Part shown: piece by piece, positions 11,019-22,514 of the stretch
How positions within the stretch are numbered: position 1 is the first letter of the stretch
Layout: each line of letters begins with the position of its first letter
NCBI GenBank assembly: GCA_963580455.1
Contig: OY756964.1
Coordinates: 4,898,001 to 4,962,000, forward strand
Reading direction: 5' to 3'
From: Euonymus europaeus
Taxonomy: Eukaryota > Streptophyta > Magnoliopsida > Celastrales > Celastraceae
Length of the DNA: 64,000 nucleotides
Made by a program: the position numbers and the translations under genes
The notes under the pieces: model-generated
The model's input: the letters and a program-made list of their open reading frames with translations, nothing else
What the model was told of the DNA's origin: nothing
Databases searched by the model: none

Positions 11019-11464
11019 CTAACTAAAAACAATATGTTATACAACCCAACTCAATTTAAGTCCCAATTCAATTCTAGTCTATATGACACTCTATATAGGT
11101 CGATCATGTTGGACTTTTTCAAAAATTAATAAATAATATTCATTTATTCATTTACTGCACATTTTTTATTTATTTTTTCATAAATGAAATTTTAAAACGT
11201 TTTATCTTTCAAAATACATGTTAGATTTCGAACAAAATTACATATTCGAACTCAACGTGCAAAAATCTTTCTAATATTACCCATTGGCAGTATTTTTTAT
11301 TGCATTTTTTCAATTATATTGTTTTTAAAAAATAATGTAATTCATATATGTGATGTGTAGACTGTCTATTAGAGCTGAAATTTTATTACATTATGATAGT
11401 GTAATATATAATCGTTATTTTTTGTATTTTTATTGAAATTACGTTCGGTATCCGAACCCGTTAG

Positions 11465-11750
11465 AATTTAGTAGTTAAAATTTTAGGGTTAACACTTGGG
11501 GCATTTATAATTTTAGTAGCGAATCCATCGGGGTTTAACAAATCCAAGATTTTTAGGTTACAACATGAAAATTCGATACACGAGCTCGTTAGGGTTTAGC
11601 GAATTCGTTCCCCATGGGTTTAATACTTATTATTTAGGTTACAACATGAAAATCCGATACACAAACCCGTTAGGTTTAACGAATCCGTTCCCTTTAGGGT
11701 TTAACAATTATTGTTTAGGTGACAACATGGAAATCCGATATACGAGTTTA
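11465..11750. repeat. degenerate tandem repeat, about 80-bp unit
   Basis: The phrase acaacatgaaaattcgatac recurs with small changes at 11561, 11641 and 11723 (periods 80 and 82). Each copy is followed by cgttagggttta-like and cgaatccgttccc-like blocks. A more decayed unit precedes it from about 11465. The small open frame across it (11565-11765) is a by-product of the repeat. Confidence 0.65.
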
Positions 11751-11885
11751 TATCGATACTCATAAATAAACACTGGAACCTATATAACGCACATATCAAC
11801 ACAAAAAAATAATGTAATTAAGAATAACTGAATAAAATCTATCGATGATGTATCATGTTGGATATATCTTTACTTGACCCAGAAC

Positions 11886-12128
11886 CTTGATGGATATCAA
11901 ATGAAAATAAAAATCATTTCAAACCCTCTAGGATCGATTTCCATATTTTAAACGGATTGGGTACCCTACGAATAGTGCACATGTCGATTTTTTTTTTGCC
12001 ATCCCTCGTAGTTACTCTAGGTGTAATTACCTCCCAAATGAAGGTTTTTATTAGATTTCTTCTATGCATTTGAGTATTTTTTTAGTGATTTTAATGTTAT
12101 CGTATAATTGATTTTGAAGTAAAAAACA
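11886..12128. repeat. dispersed direct repeat, copy 2
   Basis: Second copy of 10330-10575, same orientation, with a short T-insertion near 12078. It carries no coding sequence. Confidence 0.7.
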
Positions 12129-13487
12129 ATCGAAAATTTCGAATCCTATAACCTAACCCCTAAATCTCATATTTTAAACTATATATAAACCGTCAATCAT
12201 ATGCAAAACCCTAAATTTTAAACCCGAAACCTAAATCATAACCCTTATCTTAATAAGACACACAAAAAATCCGACAAAACATGATTTGGGGAAGTAATTA
12301 TGGCTAATTACAGCACCCATTTCAGTTACGTTGTTGAATACCAAACAAATCCAAAGAATTTATTGGCATTTGGCAAACCAAAACAATATGCATGTATAAT
12401 TTTTGGACCCCCATGCGGCCATGCCACAAGTACCTTGCTGTGCCCTGGACTCGAACCAAAATTCATAACATGCGGCAACTTATGGCATGTACAGGAACTC
12501 ACATGTATATGACTATTGTTTATGGTATGGTAATATTCCTGGTGTTTGCAACAAATAAACCCAAAACTGTCTGCACTTTTTTCATAAATTCCTAAATATT
12601 ATTCGCAGTTCCTTTTCCGATAACATATATTTTAGGGATAAAACTAGTAAATCAATCACTTGAACTACTAGTTTTGGAAGACATTTTTGTTGGTCTCTGT
12701 CTGCCACTCGACTCCAACACTTGAAAGAACCAAGGATCAAGTTGGAGGGTAAAAAACATTGAAATATCACGATTATGCCAAACAAATAAGAAACCCATGC
12801 AGTTGAAGTCCAAGATTTCCTTTGACAAAGAAATCTTCTCTTGTTTCTCACTTTTCCTAATCTTAAGAGATCAGAATGAGGTTTTTTTTAAGACTACTTA
12901 TTTTTTTTTTTGTTAATATCCAGTCGAGTAAATATAACTTGATATGCAAGACTAATCATTTTATTCAATCGAATAAATATAATTTGATCTGTAATGCTCG
13001 AATAATTTTAATTCAATTATATACAAGACCCGGAAATATTTGGGTAAAATCATTAATTAGTTTACGCAATAACCCACAGAAGACCACGTAGGCCAGGGTT
13101 AAATTCAGAGATTGATATATTGATTGATAACGTGTAAGTACAAAAAGAACCTTATACACGAAAATATAGTCAAAATCAATTTAGATAGTCGGTAAATTTA
13201 AAATAAATTAATAATGAGAAGCTAAATCATATTTTCGGGCATGGTTTATGATGGATGTTTTACAAATTTTTAGTAACTCAATTAGCGAATTAAATCGTAT
13301 ATAATTTCAAATCTCGAATTTAAGTCTCACCATCCTCTTATTAAAAAAAAAAGCGAGCAGTGCTTTTAATCATGCACTCCACAAATTCTATACCAAAAAA
13401 ACGAGAGCTTCATCAAAACGGTGCGTTTTTTATTTTTACTATTCCATGATATTTGGAACTTGAGAGCAGAAGCAGCAATATGACCAT
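12129..13487. other. intergenic DNA, no gene seen
   Basis: AT-rich sequence with only short open frames on both strands, none with a recognisable domain or splice context. A local echo, tcgagtaaatataacttgatatg at about 12923 and tcgaataaatataatttgatctg at about 12969, is a tiny tandem duplication. Confidence 0.45.
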
Positions 13488-14080
13488 AGCACCAATTGGT
13501 TGGTAATGGCGTGTCCTGTCTCTGTCCTGTATGTGTGTGCCCTTTTATAATGGCGTGTCCTGTCTCTGTCCTGTATGTGTGTGTCTGTATTTTCGAAAGA
13601 ACCAAGCTTTGTAGCCTTCTGTCGTGGTCTGTAAACTCTTAGGGGTCAGTGTTTGATTGGTGCTTCGGTGTCTGTCCTGTATTGGCTTGCCGTCGTTGGT
13701 TGTCCTAAGTTTGTACCACATCGTTAATATTAGGTGTGTGTGTGTAGGATATATAGGATTCCGCGTTACAATTGGTTGGCCCTTTTGTAATGGCGTGTCC
13801 TGTCTCTGTCCTGTATGTGTGTGTCTGTATTTTCGAAAGAACCAAGCTTTGTAGCATTCTGTCGTGGTCTGTAAACTCTTAGGGGTCAGTGTTTGATTGG
13901 TGCTTCGGTGTCTGTCCTGTATTGGCTTGCCGTCGTTGGTTGTCCTAAGTTTGTACCACATCGTTAATATTAGGTGTGTGTGTGTAGGATATATATGATT
14001 CCGCGTTACAATTGGTTGACCCTTTTGTAATGGCGTGTCCTGTCTCTGTCCTGTATGTGTGTGTCTGTATTTTCGAAAAA
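13488..14080. repeat. 240-bp tandem repeat (two full units plus partial copies at both ends)
   Basis: The block starting tggcgtgtcctgtctctgtc recurs at 13551, 13791 and 14031, a period of exactly 240 bp. The two full units differ at only three positions that I can see (ccttctg/cattctg, ataggatt/atatgatt, gttggccc/gttgaccc). A truncated piece precedes them (13488-13550), and the third copy stops after about 50 bp. Because 240 is divisible by three, an 80-residue repeat stays open on the minus strand (13545-14117). It has no known domain. Locally more GC-rich than its surroundings. Confidence 0.85.
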
Positions 14081-15657
14081 TATGACCATAGCACAAATTA
14101 ATTATTAGTAACAACAAGAAAACGACAAATGGAGATACCCAATTGGTTGTACAACTAAACTATACACAGTAGATGATATTCCCTTTGATTTTGTGATTAA
14201 ACTCATGATCTTTATGACAAATAAGGTTCCATCACAAAACTCATTAGTTGCTTCTGGTGGTTAATGACATGATTAGTAGATAATTCAGTGTCTAATGGAC
14301 CAATTGCCACCCCACAGCCCCCACAAAATACCTAATCACCTACTAAATAAATTTTGTGAACTGCCCATGTTGCCCCATTGGTCATATCAATAGACATATA
14401 GTGTAGCCATATTCATAAAATGATTCTATGAAACCAAACGATTTTCCCAAATTTTTGTTTGTATACTTGTAGATAATATTTCCCACCAAAGCCTCATTTA
14501 TCATGCTCTCAAGTGGAAATTTTTTGTGTCCGCAGATTTGATGGCCAAGGACCAAGGTTTAAGTTAATATCGACGGTACAAATGACAAATTTATCTGATA
14601 TCATTTTTGGTTACGAAACATTTTACTCAATAATTTAACATGATTTAGTACAGTATCTAATTTTTCCAGGGAAAAAATATAAAGTATCTTACTTTTTATC
14701 GTAAAAGCCACCTGTTAGTAAGAATAACAAGTAATGTAAATAGGATTTGGGATTTGGGGGGCCACAATGGAGGACATGGTCCCCACTTCATCACAAGCAG
14801 AATATGACCCCCTACTAACCCTTCCTAATCACAGGCCCTCATGAGACGTGCTTCCAAACCCATTTTTGTAAGCTTCCATATAATTAATATTAATATATAT
14901 ATTATAATCCTTTTTTGCTATTAACTTAAAGGGCAAAGTGATTTAATAAGAGATGTATGACTGAAAACAAAGGGGCTATAGCCCATGTATAATAGGGATA
15001 GTGATATTTCACTTGCAAAATTTTGGGTAATGGTGACCTTTTGGGTCCAAATTTCCAAAACAAAACAAAAAAGAAAGTGGCTTTTATGAAATGAAAGAGT
15101 GGTCATCCATTAGCATTGGCCATTAAGCAAAGATTAGGGCAAAATGATCAATCGAGATAGAGAGTAGTTTTCTTAGTGGTAGGGTAGGGTAGGGTAGGGC
15201 ACCCTTCATAAGACACCAATATACAAAAAAAATAAAAATCAAAGTAATAAATGAATTATATGGAAAAATATTAATGGGGTTTTGACCAAATATTAGAAAG
15301 CTTTAGAGGAATTGATTATTGATTAAGTAAAACGACCGATTTTGAAAAGTAAAGATAAGGGTGCCCTTTGAAGATATGTGATATCCTCCAATTAAGAAAG
15401 TAATCTTTATCAAACAAGGCAATCCCATTAATTTAGAAATTTCAAAGTCATGAATGATGATTAGCCCTAATTAATTATATTACCTTTAATTAAAGGATTA
15501 TTAAGAGGTCAATACCCATACAGTACAAGCCAGTAAAAAAAAAACTCTCCCTTCAAAAAAACCCCACAGATCCCATCCTATTCCTGCCTCTTCTCTCTAA
15601 ACGGCGTAACGAGGCTCCTCATCAAAACGCCGTTATTTTTCTTCCATCCCGTTAAGT
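14081..15657. other. upstream region of the ASR3-like gene
   Basis: Non-coding sequence, presumably including the promoter and leader of the trihelix gene. It contains a TAGGG repeat at 15179-15200 and a CT-rich leader-like stretch (15545-15600). No other gene is visible. Confidence 0.5.
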
Positions 15658-15663
15658 CACGTG
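15658..15663. promoter_or_regulatory. G-box CACGTG just upstream of the ASR3-like start
   Basis: A perfect palindromic CACGTG lies 33 bp upstream of the chosen ATG at 15696. G-boxes bind bZIP and bHLH factors. At this distance it could lie within the leader, so its role is uncertain. Confidence 0.35.
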
Positions 15664-15695
15664 CCTTGCCACAAATTCTTAGCCGGCTTCAATTC

Positions 15696-17822
15696 ATGGA
15701 ATTAGAGCAGTTAAGCCTCGCTCCAAATCCCGTTGACGGAGATACTGACGGTCCTGGTAACGGCAAGTCGACGCCGGTCACCGACGGCGGAGATGACGGA
15801 AGCAAGGCCCCGAGACTCCCGCGCTGGACGCGGCAAGAAATTTTGGTCCTCATACAGGGCAAACGAGTGGCTGAGAATCGAGTCCGGAGAGGTCGTACGG
15901 CGGGCATGGGGCTCGGTTCGGGCGTTGTGGAGCCCAAGTGGGCATCGGTGTCGTCGTACTGTAAGCTACATGGGGTGAACCGGGGTCCAGTTCAGTGCAG
16001 GAAGAGGTGGAGCAATTTGGCCGGTGACTTCAAGAAGATTAAGGAGTGGGAATCTCACATAAGCGAGGAAACGGAGTCGTTTTGGGTGATGAGAAACGAT
16101 TTGAGAAGAGAGAGGAGGCTTCCAGGGTTTTTCGACAGGGAGGTTTACGATATTTTAGACGGAACGTCGACCGGAGGTCCCACGGAGCTCGCGTTGGCGT
16201 TGCCACCGTCACGTGTAGGGGCGTCCGGTGATGTGGACGAGACGGATGCCGAGGCGGAACCCGTCTTTGATAGCGGGAGGAGCGCAGCCGCAGAGGACGG
16301 CCTGTTTTCCGACTTTGAACATGACGATGCAGGAGTCACACCGGAAAAACAGACACCGCCGAAGGATGTTCCACCGATTACCATTGCGGTGGCAGCTCCT
16401 GGAGTGGCGGCTCCGGCGCCGATTTCTGGTAAGTTGAATTTTGAAATATCGGAGTACATATTCTCTGATTTCGTTTCTAATTTAACATGGCATGAATCAT
16501 AGTGGTTGGTTATTTAAATTTCCCGAGATGTGTAGTTGCTTTGTTGGCGGGGCCAATATAAAAGATAGTTTTCTTCTTTCTGATTCTGAATCCACATTTA
16601 AGCTGGGTTTACATAATTAACATTATTGCAAATCATCAGTTTCATTTCTGTTTGGTTCCCAGGAAAGACAGAAAATGCATTTTTCATTACCGGCTGATTT
16701 CTCACCTGTAATATATTATTGTTTGCAGAGAAGCAGTACCAACCACATCCACAGCCCCCGCCGCCACCACCACCACCACCACCACCAGGGTTTCAAGCTC
16801 CAGGTAATACTTCCAAACTTAAACCCTAACGATCTTGATTCAATTAGAGGATATTTATTGATTGTGAAACAAATTGATGCATTATATTGTTATTAATGCC
16901 TCCTGAAAGGATCTACTAAATTTATTGAGTTATTTAATGGGTCGAAATGGTCTGTTACTAATGGAATTCATTGTTGTCTGCTACTGATTAGTAAAGCATT
17001 TGTTGGTTTGCAATTAGAAGTTATTTTATGTTTGATTCACGCTTGCATTAAGAAATTGCTTAAGTATTGACTGAACATTTAAATATGTTCACCATGGAAG
17101 CTGAATAAAGCTCAATGATTATTAGTTTTGTCAACATAATTGGAACCAATCTCTATGGGTCTTTACTGCCACATATGTGACTATCATTCCTATTTGTTAT
17201 CTTTAACTTGCTTAGCTCAATGTTTAAGATATAATATATAAGCATAAAGACGTGTCTTTTGCGGCATGGTCTCCTATTTTAGTTATTTAAACTCAATGGG
17301 ATTTGGCACCCTCTCAGCTGTTTCTTGCGTTAAAGATTTCATATTATACACATATCGTAAATTTATTTTGATCACTTATCAGACTCGCATGAGTGAGGAC
17401 ATACTATCTTGTTAATACGAAATGGCCAGTCCATCCCGAGAGCTTAATTTTTTTGGAAGTATTGATTTTACTAAGTAAATACTGATGATAGAGATATCTC
17501 TTATACAAATATGTGTTTGATGCTCTATGCAGGTGCAGCCAATGTGAAACAGCCAGTGTCGAACCCGGAGATGGGATCTACTTCTCAGGAGGGACGGAAA
17601 AGGAGACGAGTTGTGACAGATGTGGATGAGGAAACAACTAATCTGCAGAATCATTTGATTGATGTCTTGGAAAGGAACGGTAAAATGTTAAGGGCACAAC
17701 TTGAAGTTCAGAATACCAATTTCCAGTTGGATCGAGAGCAGCGCAAAGTCCACGCAGATGGCCTAGTTTCCGTTCTTAACAAGCTTGCAGATGCCCTAGG
17801 AAGAATCGCTGATAAATTATAG
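15696..17822 (+). CDS. ASR3: trihelix transcription factor, ASR3-like repressor
   Basis: Three coding exons: 15696-16428, 16729-16803 and 17533-17822 (phases 1 and 1, all GT-AG), giving 365 residues. The ATG at 15696 (MELEQL) is preferred over the in-frame ATG at 15666 because ASR3 proteins start near MALEQL. Residues about 41-135 form a trihelix DNA-binding domain with tryptophans at 44, 82 and 105 (PRWTRQE, PKWASV, CRKRWSNL). An EAR-type LALAL motif follows at about 165-169. Exon 2 adds a run of about eleven prolines. The last exon carries a basic KRRR stretch and a predicted C-terminal coiled coil (LIDVLERNGKML to LNKLADALGRIADKL). ASR3 (At2g33550 as I recall it) is a nuclear repressor of immune genes acting through its EAR motif. 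The family match is strong; the immune role is inferred by homology. Confidence 0.92.
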
Positions 17823-18585
17823 AGAAGTGAAATCAGAATACTGTATATAGGAAAAGTCCTTTCCAAGCCCTATAGATGATAACGGTGGCTGAAGAATCGG
17901 TGGATTGAATTACTTCCAAGACGGGATTCTGTTTCGCTTTTGATTTTCCTTTATCATTTACCTTCTCTGTTTTATATCTTATTTTTTTTCATACACAGAT
18001 AATAAGTTTAGAGGTATTACAGTTCATACCATTTTTCTGCAATTATTCTTAGAATTGTCAGGTTTATATGGATAGTTATCTTTCTAGTGGCTGTGAAAAG
18101 TACAATGCATTGATTCTGTCAATATACTGCAATGCATATTAGGTTGGAATTTCAATTTAAAGTAGCTTTTCTTTCTTAGCTTGCTTGAAATTTGAATTTA
18201 TGAGTGTAATCACTTGAATTTATTGCAGGATCAATTTCGCTGACTGGAAAGAATGCAGCAGTAAGAAATCTTTTACTTGTTATACAATGTTCTCTTCTTA
18301 TATGGGGAAGTCTAATTAGTCCACAATGGGTGGAAGCTATGACAGGATTTGAGTAGGTTATCTGTAGAAGGTCTTATATTTTCAGTTTGTATGCACTTTG
18401 TATTATCTTTCAGATGGCCTGAAACCCTGCTTAGAAGTTATCGAGAATTTATCATCGGCATCCAAACCTTTACCTCATAAGTCTAAAAAAATTCTAAATC
18501 TTTATCCCAGAAGTTTAAAATGGAAATGTAAGAATATCCAGTTCCTGTCTAATGACAATTGTCAAAAATTAAAACACAAGAATCT
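17823..18585 (+). other. 3' flank of the ASR3-like gene
   Basis: Non-coding sequence after the TAG at 17820-17822. It includes T-rich tracts typical of a plant 3' UTR. A tgcag|gatcaatttcg junction near 18228 could be an alternative 3' exon, but I have no support for it. Confidence 0.4.
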
Positions 18586-18593
18586 CTCACAGC

Positions 18594-19026
18594 CAATGTT
18601 CGAACATGCGTTGTTCGCGGGTCGGGCGCCAACCTAGCGCCTAGACTGCTCAGGCAATTCCTAGACAGTCGGCACATAAAGCTCATTGCCTCATTCAAAC
18701 ACTTCAGTTTTAACTTTTAATTTTAAATCATCTTCATTGAATAACATAATAAGTCTAAGAGTTCATTCTATGACTCTAACTCCACCTCCCAAAAAGCTCC
18801 ACCACTTGATTGTCATCGGACTCAAATTCTACCTCATTGTTTTCCAACTCCAAAAGCGACACCGCTTTGGTGGGCAAAAAAACCTAAGCGTCGTCCGTGA
18901 CTAGGCGACTGAGTCGGCCACTTATGCAGGGAGTCGCATAAGGGCCTTGAATTCCCCTTATTCAGCACGATCACAGCTCGCCTAGCGCAGCTTAGGAGGA
19001 CACCTAGGGCACATTTTTGAACATTG
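18594..19026. mobile_element. hAT-type non-autonomous element (433 bp)
   Basis: The left end CAATGTTCGAACATGCG (18594) matches the reverse complement of the right end (CAATGTTCAAAAATGTG, ending at 19026) over about 17 bp with three mismatches. It is flanked by 8-bp repeats ctcacagc (18586-18593) and ctcatagc (19027-19034), 7 of 8 identical. The interior is GC-rich with GCCTAG/CTAGGCG-type motifs and has no coding capacity. Eight-bp target duplications indicate the hAT superfamily. It resembles in style the element at 36609-37393. Confidence 0.7.
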
Positions 19027-19034
19027 CTCATAGC

Positions 19035-19697
19035 ATACGCCAGTGAACAACGCAATATCCATAACGAAAATGAGTGAGAAACTCAAATCAACTAAATCCT
19101 CTTATACCTAATACTAAGACTTCGTCTGACAGACAATTTTGTAAGTAACATATATGTTAGCATATATGTTAAAGTGTATATATTGGTTCAAATGTTGGTA
19201 TATATTGATTCAAATGTTGTGACTATTTGGTTGATTTTTTTGCTGATAACATATATGTTGGTGTCAATTTACGTGCATAAGTATTTGAATTTCACCAAAT
19301 TAAATTAATTATAATTCTTGATTAATGCAATAAATGTTAAAGTGAGGTTAAATTTGTCCGAGAATATCAAATGGTCTTAAAATGCTCATTTTGTGGACAA
19401 TTTCAAAAATGTGGTCAAAATGTGGTCAAAATGATTCAAGTGACGCTCAAATTGTCTTGTTTTTATTGGTGTTTGGTTGATGTGTAGCATATATGTTAAA
19501 GAGAGCCTAAAAGGGGGGAAAAACACCCTAAAAAAAACATTAATGAGATGGATTTTGGAGGACTAGGAAAAAAAATCCAAAGAGATCATAGTAGAGAAAT
19601 GCTACCCTTTGAGACTTTCTGAATAATTCAACAATCAGAGTCATCCGAACTCGGCTTTATTCTGTACCTGCGAATACGTTTTTGGATTCTAGAACTT
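19035..19697. other. intergenic DNA with short local repeats
   Basis: Contains repeated atatgttagcatatatgtt (19148-19170) and echoes of gattcaaatgttg (about 19190-19220), plus aatgtggtcaaaatgtggtcaaaatg (19406-19432). These look like small slippage or decayed repeat traces. No gene seen. Confidence 0.4.
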
Positions 19698-20230
19698 TTA
19701 TCTATTACACTTCCTTCTTTTTGCTGTATCTTCCTCCACTTCACCAACTTCGGATTGTTGGGATTCTATTGCTGCAATGCCAATAGGGAATGTTGAGTGG
19801 GAGGACTGAATGATATCACCTTTCTTATCTTGCTTAAACTCACTGTAACTATCTACTGATTCACCGTCCACTGTCCTTTTCTTCGGATTAGAAGTGATAG
19901 ATTTTGGAAGATCCACAAAAACATATTGGGAGTTTGATACCAAGTCTGAGAGCTTTGAACTTCTGAGTTCGGACCAACTTCAAAAGGTCCATACAAGCTC
20001 TGGTGTTGGATTCTTCATCAACCTCAATCGTTGAATTTAAAATACAGTGTGTGTAAGGGTTCGGGATACGACCTTGAACCATTGGTGCGTTTTGGGCCAA
20101 CGAAGATCCATCATTATTAGAAACCATAGCACTTACAGAAGAATTTCTGGTCGAGAAATCTTGATGGCATTCTGATAACTCTTCACTACTAGACATACAA
20201 CCAGGATCAAACTTGACAAGCTACACGTTT
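19698..20230 (-). pseudogene. unidentified frameshifted coding remnant
   Basis: Two overlapping minus-strand frames, 20196-19888 and 19943-19698, appear to be one ancestral reading frame broken by an indel around 19940-19960. The text runs ...CMDLLKLVRTQ, then shifts to ...SDLVSNSQYVFVDLPKS, and ends in a basic KRRKCNR before a stop. Upstream, a gtgtag acceptor-like junction precedes LVKFDPGC at about 20220, so it could once have been an internal or terminal exon. The composition (Ser, acidic, Lys/Arg-rich tail) suggests a nuclear protein. I do not recognise the family, and a processed or intron-bearing gene with an unseen exon boundary remains possible. Confidence 0.35.
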
Positions 20231-21440
20231 CTGCGACTTGGCAATTGAATCAATTTCCTTCCTCTTTGTAAGAAAGAGATTCGGACAAGCAACAATAATA
20301 AATCAAGAGTTGATTGAAATGACAACTTTTCCAACAAATTTATATTAAGATGATATCTTAATGATAATCTCGGGCCTATCGGCCCTACACTCCGCTCCCA
20401 TGACAGACTCCAAAAGATGATTTTCTCACCGGAAGTACACGTAACACATAAAGAAGACATCAAGTCATCATAAACAAAGCCGAGCCCAAGCATTCCATAG
20501 GAATCCTTGAACTTCAAATTACCCGTTCACTCCCAAGGACGATCGGACATCCCATTCATCACCATCCTCCTTCAATTCCGTTCATCGCCATCGTCATCGA
20601 CATGTCATCATCAATATCCCCTCCAAACTCTCCGCCTAACTTCGCATTCCTTCTAGAAATATTGCGATCCTTATTTAGAAATCATTGAACCAAGCGAAAC
20701 CCGGCATCCCGTCCCGGTCAGAAGAGCCTGTGTCGCGCCTCCACTCTTTCCTTTCCACCTCTTGCCCGGTGAGAGACCAAGGAGACGCTAGTACTGCTGA
20801 CGAAGGTTACAGGAAATAGTTCGATCAAGCACTGAGGGGTCGGGGGTCCGAAGATTCTACCGACGGGAGCTCAGAAACTCTCATCGGCCATGGAGTCTGA
20901 GGAGCATGCCATCTACATTGAGATTTGCGAGTCTGGCTTTAAAGAAAGAACCGGCTTGTTGACTGGTGGGGTTTTCTCATATTTTCTCCGCTGCGTTGTA
21001 GTAAGATGAGCACTATTGGCCCCCGCATTTTCCCTCATTCATCTCATTCTATTAAAATTTTATTGAAAAATATAATATTTATGAGTACACACCAAATACC
21101 ATTTTTTCTAAATTTTGCAAAATACATCCCACCACATCTCTTTTAGACATTTCATCAAATAAGTTACATGATCATCTTCAAACCAAATCAAAATACTATA
21201 ACAAATTAAAAAATGGTTTGAAACCACATTCTCATCAGAACAAATACAGAACAGATGTAATGATCGGAAACAATAAAGCAAATAAGTATGAATAGTTAGA
21301 GAGGAGAGTTCTCCGGCCATATCTTTTGATTTTCCTCTTCAGATGTAATGGTTTTCTTCTTTTTTTGCTTTTTTAAAGGAATGCTGAGAGTACGTAAGAC
21401 CCAATCAAACAACAAGAGAGACGATTTGGAATACCCAATC
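20231..21440. other. intergenic DNA, mildly GC-rich, no assignable gene
   Basis: The stretch 20530-21000 is more GC-rich than its surroundings and may be decayed exon sequence, but no frame gives a recognisable domain. 21050-21330 is AT-rich filler. Confidence 0.35.
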
Positions 21441-21617
21441 CCCGACAAATGACGATTTGGACGCTTCCATTGCCACCGCTGCCTACTCCAAACAGCTTTA
21501 CTCGTGCCCAGACCACAAGAAGTGGGATGACACCCATGGCTTCATCATCAAGTCGGCGTACATGGCTTCACTGGCGAAATCGAAATCCTCACTATCGCCA
21601 TCCATTACGTCGTCGTC
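21441..21617 (+). pseudogene. coding-like fragment, unidentified
   Basis: Reading from about 21441, the plus strand gives DDLDASIATAAYSKQLYS, then CPDHKKWDDTHGFIIKSAYM and ASLAKSKSS, ending at a stop near 21617. The text looks protein-like (balanced composition, codon-like GC), but there is no start codon or usable splice site. A partial duplication of gacgatttgga sits just upstream. I cannot name the source gene. It may be another captured or decayed exon. Confidence 0.3.
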
Positions 21618-22505
21618 GATGAAGTGAAATTGTATTGGTAGAATGCTCCGTTTTTAGAGACTGGAAGAGTGAAGAACAGTGACAACCATGATAGAGATGG
21701 GTGGGGGTGTAATAAGATTCACTGTTTGGAGGATAATTGGGTTGAACTTGAAAAATAGAGCGGTGAAAATAGTGCTCATCTTGTAGTAATTTTATTTTTA
21801 GGCCCTTATCGGGCTCACTTAGCACCAGTAGCCCACGAACTGTAACTTGGGCTGACCCACACTTAAGTGGACTATGGCTGTGTGCACTGGGAACTTGGGA
21901 ATGCTTGTCTGAGAAAGGCCCATTACTATTCCAATTAACTCGGGCTGGAGAATGGAGATTCAGATTGGCTACAAGGACTTTTGCTTAAAGCCTTAGAATG
22001 TGTTTGAAACAAGTTTCTAAAACGGTTTCTTGTTTGTTAAAATAAAAAATTGGATGAAAATTCATTCAAAATAACTAAATCATATTTTGATTTTTTTTTG
22101 AAATGGACTGGTGATATTTTGTAAATAAATTGAATTTCATTTTTATTTCTTTTATTCTACTTCTTTTTCCTCTCTTTTTCTTTAGTTGTTACGATCTCCC
22201 TTCTCTCTCCTCCCTACTCTCTCCAACTCTCCCCTCCTTTCTCCCTTCTCTGTCATCTCTCCAAATTTACTTGATCTACTTTCTGTCATTGCTCATTATT
22301 GTTCTTGATCTTCTTTTGTGTCTAAATTTTGTATTTTGTATTTTGAAAATAGTTTACAAATAACATAAACTAAATGAATTTTTAACACCTTTTTATTTTA
22401 AAAAACTATACTAAAAAATCATTTTTAATTATAAAAATCGAATACAATTTTCAAACACACTATTAAAGTCTATTAGACCTTTGATTTCAAAGAAAAAACA
22501 TGTTT
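21618..22505. other. intergenic DNA
   Basis: Includes a cluster of GCCC/GGGC boxes (AGGCCC, GGGCTC, AGCCCA, TGGGCT, AGGCCC) at about 21800-21930 that could be promoter-type site II elements, and a CT-rich tract at 22190-22260. No supported gene. Confidence 0.4.
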
Positions 22506-22514
22506 ATAAATATG

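Noticed and set aside
13545..14117. 190-codon protein gene on the minus strand
   Set aside because: It exists only because a 240-bp tandem repeat happens to be stop-free; no start context or known domain. Kept as a repeat and a finding instead.
16145..16459. Antisense frame inside ASR3 exon 1
   Set aside because: Shadow of the GC-rich coding exon on the opposite strand.
16675..16896. Histidine-rich frame over ASR3 exon 2
   Set aside because: Out-of-frame reading of the CCA repeat that encodes prolines in the spliced ASR3 frame.
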